This document shows, one piece after another, positions 38,729 through 47,499 of a DNA stretch of 64,000 nt. The number at the start of each line of letters is the position of its first letter. Position 1 is the stretch's first letter. The translations under genes were made by a program, and so were the position numbers. The notes beneath the pieces are model-generated. The model saw only the letters and a list, made by a program, of their open reading frames with translations. It did not search any database and was not told the origin of the DNA. This DNA comes from an uncultured Clostridium sp. (GTDB lineage Bacteria; Bacillota; Clostridia; TANB77; CAG-508), in NCBI GenBank assembly GCA_947648495.1, contig CANSOA010000010.1, positions 1 through 64,000 on the forward strand, given 5' to 3'.

Positions 38729-38842
38729 ATGAAAAAATTTTTAATTGGAATGTTAATTATAGGGACAACCATTAGTATAGCTGTTTTAATTGGGTTATTA
38801 TACAATTTTATAACAGTTTTGCAAACCTTAGGTGGTGGATAA
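38729..38842 (+). CDS. small single-span membrane protein
   Basis: 37 residues: KKF, then a hydrophobic helix (LIGMLIIGTTISIAVLIGLLYNF), then a short tail ending LGGG. A strong AAAGGAGG (38717-38724) five nt before the ATG supports translation. Function unknown. It lies between the pseudouridine synthase and the methyltransferase. Confidence 0.65.
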   Translation: MKKFLIGMLIIGTTISIAVLIGLLYNFITVLQTLGGG

Positions 38843-38862
38843 AAAAGACAAGGAAGGGAAAA

Positions 38863-39723
38863 ATGGAAATTGCAAGAGATTGGAAAGATTACGAAATATT
38901 AGATATGGCAAATGGCGAAAAATTAGAAAGTTGGAAAAATATTAAATTAATTCGCCCAGATCCACAAATTATTTGGAAAGAGAAAACAAATCCCGATTTG
39001 TGGAATACGGCAGATGCACGATATAACCGAAGTAATTCTGGAGGTGGTGGATGGAAATTTTCCAAAAAAATTCCTCAAAATTGGCAAATTCATTATAAAA
39101 ATTTGACCTTTAACATTAAGCCGATGGGATTTAAACATACAGGACTTTTCCCAGAACAAGCGGTCAATTGGGATTGGATGATTGCGAAAATCAAACAAGA
39201 AAAACGTCCCATTAAAGTATTGAATTTATTCGCTTATACAGGTGGTGCAACAGTTGCGTGTTTGTCAGCAGGAGCTTCCGTTTGTCATGTGGATAGTTCA
39301 AAAGGGATGACCGATTGGGCCAAAGAAAATGTCAAATCTTCAGGATTAAGTGATAGACCAGTCCGCTTTTTGATTGATGATGTGGTAAAATTCGTACAAA
39401 GAGAAATTAGGCGTGGCAACCAATATGACGCCATTATTATGGATCCGCCTTCTTATGGAAGAGGCAAAAACGGCGAAGTTTGGCAGTTTGAAAACGGACT
39501 TGCAGATTTGGTGGAATTGTGTGAAAAAGTTTTATCGGATAATCCGCTTTTTTTCTTGATTAATTCGTATACAACTGGAATTTCAAGTAAAGTTTTGGAA
39601 AATATTTTGCATTTGAAATTAAAGAAAAGAGTGGGAAAAGTATCTTCTGGAGAAGTTGGACTTCCTATGAAAAATTCGGAAATTGTGTTACCATGTGGTA
39701 TTTTTGGGAGATGGGAAAAATAA
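38863..39723 (+). CDS. class I SAM-dependent methyltransferase (RlmI/RlmK-like)
   Basis: 286 residues. SAM-binding motif LNLFAYTGGATVACLSAGA (~residue 119), acidic residue in VCHVDSSKG, and the base-flipping or target motif IMDPPSYGRG (~residue 193), as in rRNA cytosine or guanine methyltransferases of the RlmI/RlmK type. There is no PUA domain at the N-terminus. AAGGAAGGG precedes the ATG. Confidence 0.82.
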   Translation: MEIARDWKDYEILDMANGEKLESWKNIKLIRPDPQIIWKEKTNPDLWNTADARYNRSNSGGGGWKFSKKIPQNWQIHYKNLTFNIKPMGFKHTGLFPEQAVNWDWMIAKIKQEKRPIKVLNLFAYTGGATVACLSAGASVCHVDSSKGMTDWAKENVKSSGLSDRPVRFLIDDVVKFVQREIRRGNQYDAIIMDPPSYGRGKNGEVWQFENGLADLVELCEKVLSDNPLFFLINSYTTGISSKVLENILHLKLKKRVGKVSSGEVGLPMKNSEIVLPCGIFGRWEK

Positions 39724-39739
39724 AAACGGTTGTAGCCTC

Positions 39740-39768
39740 TTGCTTTTTAAGAAAAAATGTGTTATACT
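39740..39768 (+). promoter_or_regulatory. TCTTGC-type promoter of the 39811 gene
   Basis: TTGCTT, 17 nt, TATACT. The segment upstream (TGTAGCCTCTTGC) nearly repeats at the next promoter (TGTAACCTCTTGC, 40076-40088). Confidence 0.75.
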
Positions 39769-39810
39769 ATATAAGTTAATTTATTTTTTGAATTAAGAAA
39801 GGAGTCTATA

Positions 39811-40008
39811 ATGGACGTAATAGTGGGAAATGCAGTAGTCAGAGCAAAAAAGGTAAATACTTCAATGGGAAAGAAAAATGTCATGTGTTTGTATCGCAAG
39901 ATAGATGGGAAGGGGTGCAGTGGATGTCCCTTTTTACAAGTTAATAATCTTTGTGCTCGACCACCTCGAAATAATCCTTCGGCAGTATTAATCGAAGGCG
40001 CCCATTAG
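39811..40008 (+). CDS. small Cys-rich protein
   Basis: 65 residues. Cysteines in VMCLY, KGCSGCPF and NLCARPP could bind a metal or cluster. No family recognised. AGAAAGGAG (39796-39804) precedes the ATG. A similar-sized Cys-containing ORF with an almost duplicated promoter lies 140 nt downstream. Confidence 0.6.
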   Translation: MDVIVGNAVVRAKKVNTSMGKKNVMCLYRKIDGKGCSGCPFLQVNNLCARPPRNNPSAVLIEGAH

Positions 40009-40084
40009 TTTGATAATTGTACTGATTTAGCAGAAATTTAAGCAAATCAGTACAATTTTTTTGTAAAAAAACAGCTGTAACCTC

Positions 40085-40113
40085 TTGCAATTTATGTAAA
40101 TTTGTGGTATAAT
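40085..40113 (+). promoter_or_regulatory. TCTTGC-type promoter of the 40151 gene
   Basis: TTGCAA, 17 nt, TATAAT; upstream element shared with the 39740 promoter. Confidence 0.78.
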
Positions 40114-40150
40114 ATAAATCATAAAATTATAGAAAAACAGGAGGAAGATT

Positions 40151-40330
40151 ATGACAGTAGAGCAAATTGAAAAAATGGACGAAGAAAACCAAAGATTTTG
40201 GCGGGGTGAGATGGAAAGAGAAGAACAAAGATGTGCCAGCCATCTTGCAACCGGATTTCCATGTGATACATGTAAATTAAAAAGTTGCATTCATCCAGAA
40301 AAGCGTATTTGGGGTCCAAAAAGACTTTAA
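40151..40330 (+). CDS. small Cys-containing protein (zero-frame CGG)
   Basis: 59 residues, charged N-terminal half and a C-terminal half with FPCDTCKLKSCIHPEKRIW, a likely zinc knuckle. AGGAGGAAG precedes the ATG. Codon 18 is CGG (40202-40204) and must be read without shifting to reach the Cys motif; a +1 shift there would give an unrelated short tail. No family recognised. Confidence 0.58.
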   Translation: MTVEQIEKMDEENQRFWRGEMEREEQRCASHLATGFPCDTCKLKSCIHPEKRIWGPKRL

Positions 40331-40337
40331 TTTTTAG

Positions 40338-40381
40338 ACTGTCTTGTTGCATGGTAATTAACATGTAACAGGCAGTTTTTT
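40338..40381 (+). terminator. intrinsic terminator
   Basis: Imperfect stem ACTGTCTTGTTGCATG / CATGTAACAGGCAGT followed by TTTTTTC. Confidence 0.75.
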
Positions 40382-40401
40382 CTTTTTTAAAAGAAACTTT
40401 C

Positions 40402-40430
40402 TTGACTTTATTGCTCAATTTTTATATAAT
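40402..40430 (+). promoter_or_regulatory. promoter of pta
   Basis: TTGACT, 17 nt, TATAAT, 36 nt before the pta start. Confidence 0.8.
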
Positions 40431-40466
40431 AACAAAAGAGAAATTTTGAAATAATAGGAGAAAAAA

Positions 40467-41466
40467 ATGAGTTTTATAGACGATATAAAAAATAGAGCAA
40501 AAACACAAATTAAAACAATTGTATTGCCAGAGGCTTCTGATAAAAGAATAATTGAAGCGACTGCTATTGCCTTAAAAGAGGGATATGCTAATATTATTTT
40601 GTTAGGAGACGAGAAAAAAATTGAGCGAATCGCACAAGAAAATCAGTTTGATATTTCAAAAGCGAGAATTATCAATCCTAAAACTTCAGAAAAACTAGAG
40701 CAATATGCGAATGATTTATATGAATTGCGAAAAAATAAAGGAATGACCATTGAAAAAGCTAAAGAACTCGTTTTAGATGAAGTTTATTTTGGTATGATGA
40801 TGGTGAAAAAAGAAGAAGCAGATGGTTTAGTTTCGCGGAGCGATTCATTCGACTTCAGATACACTTCGTCCTGCTCTTCAAATTCTAAAAACTGCGCCAG
40901 ATACAAAATTGGTTTCAGCCTTTTTTGTAATGGTTGTTCCAAATTGTGAATATGGAGAAAATGGAATTTTTGTTTTTGGCGATTGTGGACTAAATGAAAA
41001 TCCTGAAGCGCAGGAATTGGCTGAGATTGCAAAATCTTCTAGTGAAAGTTTTGAAAAATTAGTTGGTAAATCTGCTAAAATTGGAATGCTTTCGTATTCA
41101 ACCTATGGAAGTGCGAAATCAGAAATGACGCAAAAAGTGATTGATGCAACTAATATTATAAAAGAAACTTATCCAGAACTTAAAGTAGAGGGAGAATTGC
41201 AGTTGGATAGTGCAATTGTACCAGAAGTAGCAAAGTCAAAAGCGCCGAATAGCGAAATTGCAGGACAATGTAATACATTAATCTTTCCTAATTTGGAAGC
41301 TGGAAATATTGGTTATAAATTAACGCAAAGACTTGCTAAAGCAGAGGCTTATGGACCACTTTGTCAAGGAATTAGCAAACCCATTAATGATTTGTCAAGA
41401 GGGTGTTCGGCAAAAGATGTGGCAGGTGTGATTGCGATTACTTGTGTACAGGCACAAAAAATTTGA
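40467..41466 (+). CDS. pta: phosphate acetyltransferase, +1 frameshift at CGGA
   Basis: Converts acetyl-CoA and phosphate to acetyl phosphate, the step before acetate kinase. About 332 residues after restoration, full length. N-terminal TIVLPEASDKRIIEAT. At VKKEEADGLVS the frame reads TCG-CGG; skipping C 40836 gives the invariant GAIHSTSDTLRPALQ, then SAFFVMVVP and the C-terminal GPLCQGISKPINDLSRGCS motif. Own promoter; ackA follows 232 nt downstream. Confidence 0.96.
40836..40839 (+). other. +1 frameshift site CGGA (pta)
   Basis: TCG-C-GGA-GCG; restores the conserved SGAIHST motif of phosphotransacetylases. Confidence 0.96.
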
Positions 41467-41678
41467 TAAATACTTCTACACATTTAGAATGGGAGATAAT
41501 TTCTTTAGTATTTTTTGTAATTCAATTACTAATTTATTATTTATGCATTTATGGTAATTTAGCAAATCAAGAGACTAAAAAATTGTCTTGCTATGGTGTT
41601 TTTTCGTTAATTATTTTTTATGTATGTATTATTTTAAGTAGAAGAAAGAGTGAAATGATCATTAAGATGGTTAATTAA
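41462..41678 (+). CDS. possible small two-span membrane protein
   Basis: An open frame between pta and ackA from TTG 41462 (overlapping the pta stop) encoding about 71 residues, with two hydrophobic segments (ISLVFFVIQLLIYYLCIY and YGVFSLIIFYVCIILS) and a basic tail. There is no clear ribosome binding site, so translation would depend on coupling to pta. It may be chance. Confidence 0.3.
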
Positions 41679-41698
41679 TAAATTTTAGGAGGAAAAGT

Positions 41699-44149
41699 AT
41701 GAAAATTTTAGTTTTAAATTGTGGAAGTAGTTCCTTAAAATATCAGTTGCTTGATATGGAAAGGGAAGAAGTGATTACAAAAGGAACATATGAAAGAATT
41801 GGGCAAAATAATTCTTTTGTGACAATTAAGCAAAAGGGACAGAAAGTTAGAATTGAGCATCCTGTAGAAAATCATGATTTGGCGTTGAAATTTGTAATGG
41901 AAGATTTGCTAACAGGTGAAGAATATGGCGTAATTCAAGATTTGAATGAAATTGACGCAGTAGGACATCGTTTGGTTCATGGGGGAGAAAAGTTTAGTAG
42001 CTCAGTTTTAATTACAGATGAAGTTATTGAACAAATCAAAGAATGTATTCCACTTGCACCACTTCATAATCCTGCTTGTTTATTAGGAATTGAGGCTTGC
42101 AAAAAACAAATTAAAAACACGCCGATGGTCGCTGTTTTCGATACAGCTTTTCATCAAACCATGCCAAAAGAAAATTATATTTATCCGCTTCCTTATGAAT
42201 ATTATGAAAAATATAAAATTCGTAAATATGGTTTCCATGGAACAAGTCATAAATTTGTATCACAAAGAGTGGCACAAGTGATGGGAAAAGACGTGAAAGA
42301 TTTGAGAATTGTGACTTGTCATTTGGGGCAAGGAGCGTCACTTTGTGCGATAGATGGAGGAAAATCAGTTAATACCAGTATGGGATTGACACCACTAGGA
42401 GGTATTGCCATGTGTGCAAGATGTGGTGATATGGATCCTTCTTTGCCGGGTTATTTGATGGAGACTTTGGGCAAGACGAAGGAGGAAGTCAATCAGATTT
42501 TGAATAAAGAATCTGGTGTTCTTGGTATTTCTGGCATTAGTCCTGATTTTAGAGATGTGGAAGCGGCCAAAGCAGAGGGAAACGAAAGGGCAGCTTTAGC
42601 AATTGATTTTTATAATCATACGGTCGCAGAATATATTGCGCGTTACGCCGTTTCAATGCAAGGAATTGATGTAATAGTGTTTACAGCAGGAATTGGTGAG
42701 AATCAAATTAATATTAGAAAAGGGATTTGTGAAAAATTGAAATTCATGGGAGTTGAGATTGACGAAAAGGCAAATGATTGCAGAGGTGAAGAAATTGAAA
42801 TTTCAACAGCTAGCTCAAAAATAAAAGTTTTTGTAATTCCAACGGATGAAGAATTGATGATTGCACGTGATACAAAAGAAATTGTGGAAAGATTAAATTT
42901 TCAACGAAGTGCTAGAAATATTGGTATTGTACGCAAAAAAGAAGGTATAACGTTAATTGCGTTGGTAGTAACAATTATCGTATTATTAATTTTAGCAGGA
43001 GTCACGATTGCTTTAATATCAGGAGAAAACGGCATATTAAAAAGAGCGACAAATGCAGTAGATGTTAATGAAAAGGCTTCAGCACAAGAGGAAGCGAATT
43101 TGCTAATAGCAGATTTTGCTACGCAGTATTATGAAGGGAAATATGTCAATCATAAAGCGGAGTTTGAAAATGTAGATGAATATATCAAGACAAAGTTGAG
43201 AACGGAAAAAGAGACAGAAGGAGGCTATAAGGTAAAATATGATGAAGAAACAGGAGAAATAGAAGTTTCTAAAAATGACAAACCAATTTCTTCAGGACCA
43301 ATTGTAAATGGAAAAGTAGATTGGTCAGAAGAAAATCTAGGAGAAGATGTAGGTGGTAGCACAGGAGGAAATGACCAAAACTATGAAGATTATATAGATG
43401 AGCGAATAGAAGTGGATCAGAAAATTTATATTAATTCACAAATTGGAAATGATGAAACAGGAGATGGAAGCCAGAAAAATCCATATGCAACATTGGATAA
43501 AATTGCAGACGCAGGAATTATTCAAAATGGATATCGTTATGCGATTGTTTTAATGGATGGAGAGTACCAGTTGACAACAAAGATGTTTCAATTGAATTGT
43601 AATCAAGAGATAAATATAATTGGGAATAAAGAAAAAACAATCCTCAATGTTGGAACACTGTATGGTGTTGAAGGAAATTCAACTGGAGGAGGTAGTCAAG
43701 CATATTTAGTTAATATCTATAGATTAATATGGAAAGGAGACGTTGAAGGTCCAAATACAATTTTTTTGCATACAAAATTAAGTTTGTATAATGTTGTTTT
43801 TGATTTTAATTTTTCTTCTGCTATTTATAGTTATTTTATTAGTTGTGGTTTGGGATGTTATTTTGACAACTGTACTTTGCCACAATCAATAAATCAATTT
43901 TTAAGGTCATGGAATGGAGGAGTTGTTCGATTAACAAACTGTTATGGAGGATTTACGTCTGGATATGGTACAACTGATTCCATGTGGGATTACCAAACCA
44001 ATCATATAACGCAAGAGCCACAAGTGGATGAACGTTACAGAATCACAGAAGATGCAAGCGTGTGGAAAAATGTAGGCACAGGAACCAATCCAGATGGAAC
44101 ACAAGCAAATTTGGGTGTGTATGGTGGAGAATTCTCTTGGGACAAATAA
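41699..44149 (+). CDS. ackA: acetate kinase fused to a prepilin-like beta-helix protein
   Basis: One 816-residue frame. Residues 1-~398 are a complete acetate kinase (NCGSSSLKYQL; HxLGQGASLCAIDGGKS; IPTDEELMIARDT), making ATP and acetate from acetyl phosphate. After a short linker the frame continues into a prepilin-type N-terminus, KKEGITLIALVVTIIVLLILAGVTI (quoted in two parts: KKEGITLIAL and VVTIIVLLILAG, ~residue 413-437), a pilin-like helix and an extracellular part with likely parallel beta-helix (INSQIGNDETGDGSQKNPY...). Another pilin with the same N-terminus is at 49163. AGGAGG precedes ATG 41699; no ribosome binding site precedes the pilin part. Confidence 0.88.
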   Translation: MKILVLNCGSSSLKYQLLDMEREEVITKGTYERIGQNNSFVTIKQKGQKVRIEHPVENHDLALKFVMEDLLTGEEYGVIQDLNEIDAVGHRLVHGGEKFSSSVLITDEVIEQIKECIPLAPLHNPACLLGIEACKKQIKNTPMVAVFDTAFHQTMPKENYIYPLPYEYYEKYKIRKYGFHGTSHKFVSQRVAQVMGKDVKDLRIVTCHLGQGASLCAIDGGKSVNTSMGLTPLGGIAMCARCGDMDPSLPGYLMETLGKTKEEVNQILNKESGVLGISGISPDFRDVEAAKAEGNERAALAIDFYNHTVAEYIARYAVSMQGIDVIVFTAGIGENQINIRKGICEKLKFMGVEIDEKANDCRGEEIEISTASSKIKVFVIPTDEELMIARDTKEIVERLNFQRSARNIGIVRKKEGITLIALVVTIIVLLILAGVTIALISGENGILKRATNAVDVNEKASAQEEANLLIADFATQYYEGKYVNHKAEFENVDEYIKTKLRTEKETEGGYKVKYDEETGEIEVSKNDKPISSGPIVNGKVDWSEENLGEDVGGSTGGNDQNYEDYIDERIEVDQKIYINSQIGNDETGDGSQKNPYATLDKIADAGIIQNGYRYAIVLMDGEYQLTTKMFQLNCNQEINIIGNKEKTILNVGTLYGVEGNSTGGGSQAYLVNIYRLIWKGDVEGPNTIFLHTKLSLYNVVFDFNFSSAIYSYFISCGLGCYFDNCTLPQSINQFLRSWNGGVVRLTNCYGGFTSGYGTTDSMWDYQTNHITQEPQVDERYRITEDASVWKNVGTGTNPDGTQANLGVYGGEFSWDK

Positions 44150-44260
44150 GAAGTCAAATTGGATTGAACTTGAAAAAAAATCCAGCGTATGATAAAATCA
44201 TTTTACAAAAAATAATAATTTGTTTTTTTATCCATATAATCATATAAAGAGAGGTAAAAT

Positions 44261-45490
44261 ATGATTAAAATTAATGAGAATTTTTTAAAATTGCAAGACA
44301 GCTATTTATTTTCTACAATAGCCAAAAAAGTAGCGGATTTTCAAGAGAAAAATCCAGATAGAAAAATCATCAAATTAGGAATAGGAGATGTTACAAGACC
44401 AATTGTGCCAGCCGTTGTCGAAGCTATGAAAAAGGCGATTGATGAACAAGGAAAAAGTGAGACATTTCGAGGCTATGGTCCTGAACAGGGGTATTTATTT
44501 TTAAGAGAAAAAATTATAGAATTTGACTATAAAAAACGTGGAGTGAATATTTCACCAGATGAAGTTTTTGTCTCAGATGGCGCTAAATGTGACTGTGGCA
44601 ATATTGGTGATATTTTTGGAAACGATAATGTTGTTGCCATCACGGACCCAGTTTATCCCGTTTATTTAGATACCAATGTGATGGCAGGAAGAGCAGGAAA
44701 TTATCAGCCAGAAAAAGGAGTGTATGAAAATATTATTTATATGCCAGCTACCGCAGAAAACGGATTTGTACCAGATTTTCCAACCAAAGTTCCAGATATG
44801 ATTTATTTATGTTTGCCGAACAATCCAACAGGAACGACGCTCACAAAGGCGGATTTAAAAAAATGGGTAGATTATGCTAAAGAAAATAAAGCGATTCTTT
44901 TATTTGACTCAGCTTACGAAGCATTTATTAGCGAAAAAGACGTTCCACATACGATTTATGAAATTGAAGGGGCAAAAGAGGTTGCGATTGAATTTAGGAG
45001 TTTTTCAAAAACGGCAGGATTTACAGGAATTCGCTGTGCTTATACAGTGGTTCCGAAAGCATTAAAAGGATATACCAAATCTGGGGAAGAGGTTGGTTTA
45101 AATGCCTTATGGAACAGGCGTCATGGAACCAAATTCAATGGTGTTTCGTATCCTGTACAACGTGCAGCAGAGGCGGTTTATTCCGAAGAAGGGCAAAAAC
45201 AGATTAGGGAAAATATACAGTATTATATGGAAAATGCGAAAATTATTAAAGAAGGCTTAAAAGAGGCTGGTTATAAAGTGTTTGGTGGAGAAAATGCACC
45301 ATATATTTGGTTAAAAGTGCCAGCTGGAATGAGTTCTTGGGAATTTTTTGATGAATTGCTAAATCAAGCGAATGTGGTAGGAACGCCGGGAGTAGGTTTT
45401 GGACCAAGTGGAGAAGGCTATTTCCGATTGACCGCTTTTGGTACAAGGGAAAATACAATTGAGGCGATGGAAAGAATTAAGAAAATGTAG
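44261..45490 (+). CDS. dapL: LL-diaminopimelate aminotransferase
   Basis: Makes LL-diaminopimelate from tetrahydrodipicolinate in one step for lysine and peptidoglycan. 409 residues, full length. PLP-fold class I/II aminotransferase; [19 protein letters not shown] Lys in [13 protein letters not shown] (~residue 253), and the DapL-typical N-terminus [20 protein letters not shown] precedes the ATG. No in-frame CGG. Confidence 0.95.
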   Translation: MIKINENFLKLQDSYLFSTIAKKVADFQEKNPDRKIIKLGIGDVTRPIVPAVVEAMKKAIDEQGKSETFRGYGPEQGYLFLREKIIEFDYKKRGVNISPDEVFVSDGAKCDCGNIGDIFGNDNVVAITDPVYPVYLDTNVMAGRAGNYQPEKGVYENIIYMPATAENGFVPDFPTKVPDMIYLCLPNNPTGTTLTKADLKKWVDYAKENKAILLFDSAYEAFISEKDVPHTIYEIEGAKEVAIEFRSFSKTAGFTGIRCAYTVVPKALKGYTKSGEEVGLNALWNRRHGTKFNGVSYPVQRAAEAVYSEEGQKQIRENIQYYMENAKIIKEGLKEAGYKVFGGENAPYIWLKVPAGMSSWEFFDELLNQANVVGTPGVGFGPSGEGYFRLTAFGTRENTIEAMERIKKM

Positions 45491-45544
45491 AAATTTATTT
45501 TGGTATAACCTTTTATTATATCATATTTTGGGCAAAAAGTCAAC

Positions 45545-45573
45545 TTGACATAATGTGAAAAATGTACTGTAAT
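45545..45573 (+). promoter_or_regulatory. promoter followed closely by terminator
   Basis: TTGACA, 17 nt, TGTAAT, with a terminator (45594-45631) about 20 nt further. Any transcript would be about 50 nt: a short RNA, or an attenuated leader ahead of sigG. Confidence 0.5.
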
Positions 45574-45593
45574 CAAACATAGAGTGATTTTAG

Positions 45594-45631
45594 AGAAATA
45601 ATCTTTTTTTAGAAGAGATTATTTCTTTTTT
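45594..45631 (+). terminator. intrinsic terminator upstream of sigG
   Basis: AGAAATAATCT / AGATTATTTCT perfect stem followed by TTTTTTG. It may terminate dapL transcripts, the short transcript from 45545, or both. The stretch 45632-45755 has no further clear element; a forespore-type promoter for sigG could not be assigned with confidence. Confidence 0.8.
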
Positions 45632-45755
45632 GTATAAAACGACCACTTTTTGGAAATAATTAGGTTAGTTCTTAAAATTCGGTAGAATTTTTTAGAAATA
45701 ACTTAAAAATTAAAATTTATTTTAATTTCTAGTTTTCAAAAAGGGGGTTTTCATT

Positions 45756-46530
45756 TTGATTAATAAAGTTGAAATCAGTAACGTAAACACCTCTAAATTA
45801 AAAGTATTAACAAATGCAGAAAACAAAGAATTATTCAAGCAAATGAAGGATGGGGACGAAAGTGCCAGAGAAAAGATTATTGCAGGAAATTTAAGATTAG
45901 TATTAAGTGTCATTCAAAGATTTGGGGGACGCCGGAGAAAATTCGGATGATTTATTTCAAGTAGGTTGTGTTGGTTTGATTAAAGCAATTGATAATTTTG
46001 ATATTACATTAGATATTCAATTAAGTACGTATGCTGTTCCGATGATTATTGGGGAAATTCGTAGGTATTTGCGCGATAATAATATGGTTCGTGTGAGTCG
46101 TTCCATTCGAGATTTGGCGTATAAAGTGTTGCAGGCGAAAGAACGAATTATGAAGGAAACTGGCAAAGAGGCGACTATTGACCAAATTGCCAAGGAGTTA
46201 GATGTGGACCGAGAAGATATTGTCATGAGTTTGGATGCAATTCAAGATCCGCTATCTTTGCAAGAACCAGTTTATAATGATGGAAGTGACAGTATTTATA
46301 TTATGGATCAAGTCAAAGACAAGAAAAATACGGATGAAATGTGGGCAGAAAATATTACCATTGCTGAAGCGCTTAAAAAGTTAAATGACAAAGAACAAAT
46401 GATTATTAACAAACGATTTTTTGCGGGAAGAACGCAAATGGAGGTCGCTGAGGAAATTGGTATTTCGCAGGCGCAAGTTTCTCGTTTGGAAAAAACGGCA
46501 ATTGACCATATTCGTAGATTATATAAATAG
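45756..46530 (+). CDS. sigG: RNA polymerase sporulation sigma factor SigG, +1 frameshift at CGGA
   Basis: Late forespore sigma factor. About 257 residues after restoration, the usual length. TTG 45756 follows AAGGGGG. The N-terminus NKVEISNVNTSKLKVL is diagnostic of SigG. In region 2 the frame reads RFGGR then CGG; skipping C 45933 gives GENSDDLFQVGCVGLIKAIDNFD, the core-binding and -10 region 2.3/2.4, then region 3 and the region 4 helix-turn-helix (MEVAEEIGISQAQVSRLEK). Followed by a convergent YlmC-like gene. Confidence 0.96.
45933..45936 (+). other. +1 frameshift site CGGA (sigG)
   Basis: CGC-C-GGA-GAA; restores RGE(N/Y)xDDLFQVG, invariant in sporulation sigma factors. Confidence 0.96.
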
Positions 46531-46548
46531 CGTGAAAATTTTTGATAA

Positions 46549-46785
46549 TTAAAAATCGACTAAGATTATGTCATCACCAATGCAAGTAATGTTTTCCCAA
46601 GGAATGATGATGTCATCTCCAGCAGAGAAAATGCTAAAAAATTTGGAATTTCCGGGTACAATTATGGATGTAATTGTACCCGTTTTTAAATCTGCGGTGA
46701 CATCTTGCACGTGTCCTAGACGTTTTGCATTTTTAATGTTGATGACTTCTTTATGCCTGAAATCAAGACCTTTATCGTTTTCCAT
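46549..46785 (-). CDS. YlmC/YmxH-family PRC-barrel protein
   Basis: 78 residues. HKEVINIKNAKRLGHVQDV and PWENITCIGDDIILV are typical of the YlmC/YmxH sporulation-associated PRC-barrel family. Length matches. The function is not established; these genes often sit near sporulation genes, as here beside sigG. Confidence 0.85.
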   Translation of the reverse strand: MENDKGLDFRHKEVINIKNAKRLGHVQDVTADLKTGTITSIIVPGNSKFFSIFSAGDDIIIPWENITCIGDDIILVDF

Positions 46786-47094
46786 GTTTATTTTCCTTTC
46801 TTTTTGTTTTTTAATTTTTTTGAGGGGACGGTTTTTTTGTTTTTTGAGGTTGTTTTTGGTGTTTTTGTTTTTGGGGACGGGGACACTCTTGAATTTCGTT
46901 TTTCTCGTTTTTTCTTCTATTTTCTTTTGTTTACTATATGATTAAGAGTGTCCCCGTCCCCAATTTTTCCAATTTTTTTAAGTTTTTTTTTTATTTTCTA
47001 ACAGTTGTTTTATTAAATTATATGAAAAAATTTTAAGAAAAGAATAAATTCCTAAATTTTGGAAAAAACTAAGGAAAATAAAATTCCAGATTTT
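46786..47094. other. T-rich intergenic region with inverted repeat
   Basis: About 310 nt, very T-rich on the plus strand. It holds the 20-bp inverted repeat pair described at 46871-46963 and a related partial motif (GGGGACGG at 46824). No convincing ORF. Confidence 0.6.
46871..46963. repeat. perfect 20-bp GC-rich inverted repeat
   Basis: Left arm TTGGGGACGGGGACACTCTT at 46871-46890; its exact reverse complement is at 46944-46963, with a 53-nt T-rich spacer. The arms are far more GC-rich than the surroundings. The sequence resembles intergenic repeats associated with REP/transposase systems in other bacteria (from memory), so it could be a non-autonomous mobile element. Confidence 0.8.
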
Positions 47095-47106
47095 AGGAGG
47101 AAAGTT

Positions 47107-47433
47107 ATGCAATTGAGTAAAATGAAAAATATTATTGTTTTAAAAGGAATGGCTTCAAATGTTGTAGATGAGGCGATTGTGGTTTTGAAACCACATGTGA
47201 AGTTAAAACAAAGTGAATATAATCATAAGACAAAGCGTACTTTGCATGATAAAAATAAAAAAATGATTGTAGTAAAAGAAGCAGAAAGTACGATTAATGC
47301 ATATGTGAGAAAATTACAAAAAGATGTTAAAAAAGTAGAAGATAAAAGATTGAAAATGAAATATAAATTTTTGCAAATATGCAATATTGGTCTTATTTTA
47401 ACAATTATCATAGCGAGCTTAATCGTGTTTTAA
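47107..47433 (+). CDS. hypothetical tail-anchored membrane protein
   Basis: 108 residues: a hydrophilic, Lys-rich domain, a coiled-coil-prone stretch (INAYVRKLQKDVKKVEDKRLKMK) and a C-terminal membrane helix (NIGLILTIIIASLIVF). AGGAGG (47095-47100) fixes the start. No family recognised. It precedes the spoIVFA/spoIVFB-like pair by 66 nt. Confidence 0.6.
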   Translation: MQLSKMKNIIVLKGMASNVVDEAIVVLKPHVKLKQSEYNHKTKRTLHDKNKKMIVVKEAESTINAYVRKLQKDVKKVEDKRLKMKYKFLQICNIGLILTIIIASLIVF

Positions 47434-47499
47434 TAAAAAATTGGACATAAAATTCTTTTCGAAGAATATATTAGAGTTATACAAGAGAGGTGAAGGATT

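Noticed and set aside
45920-45940. prfB-style programmed frameshifting with an upstream SD and a stop codon
   Set aside because: The sites have no stop codon in the slip position, and only the PBP and perhaps sigG sites have an SD-like sequence upstream.
46568-46945. Plus-strand ORF opposite ylmC
   Set aside because: Lies antisense to a conserved gene and runs into T-rich DNA, giving a Phe/Leu tail; no start signal.
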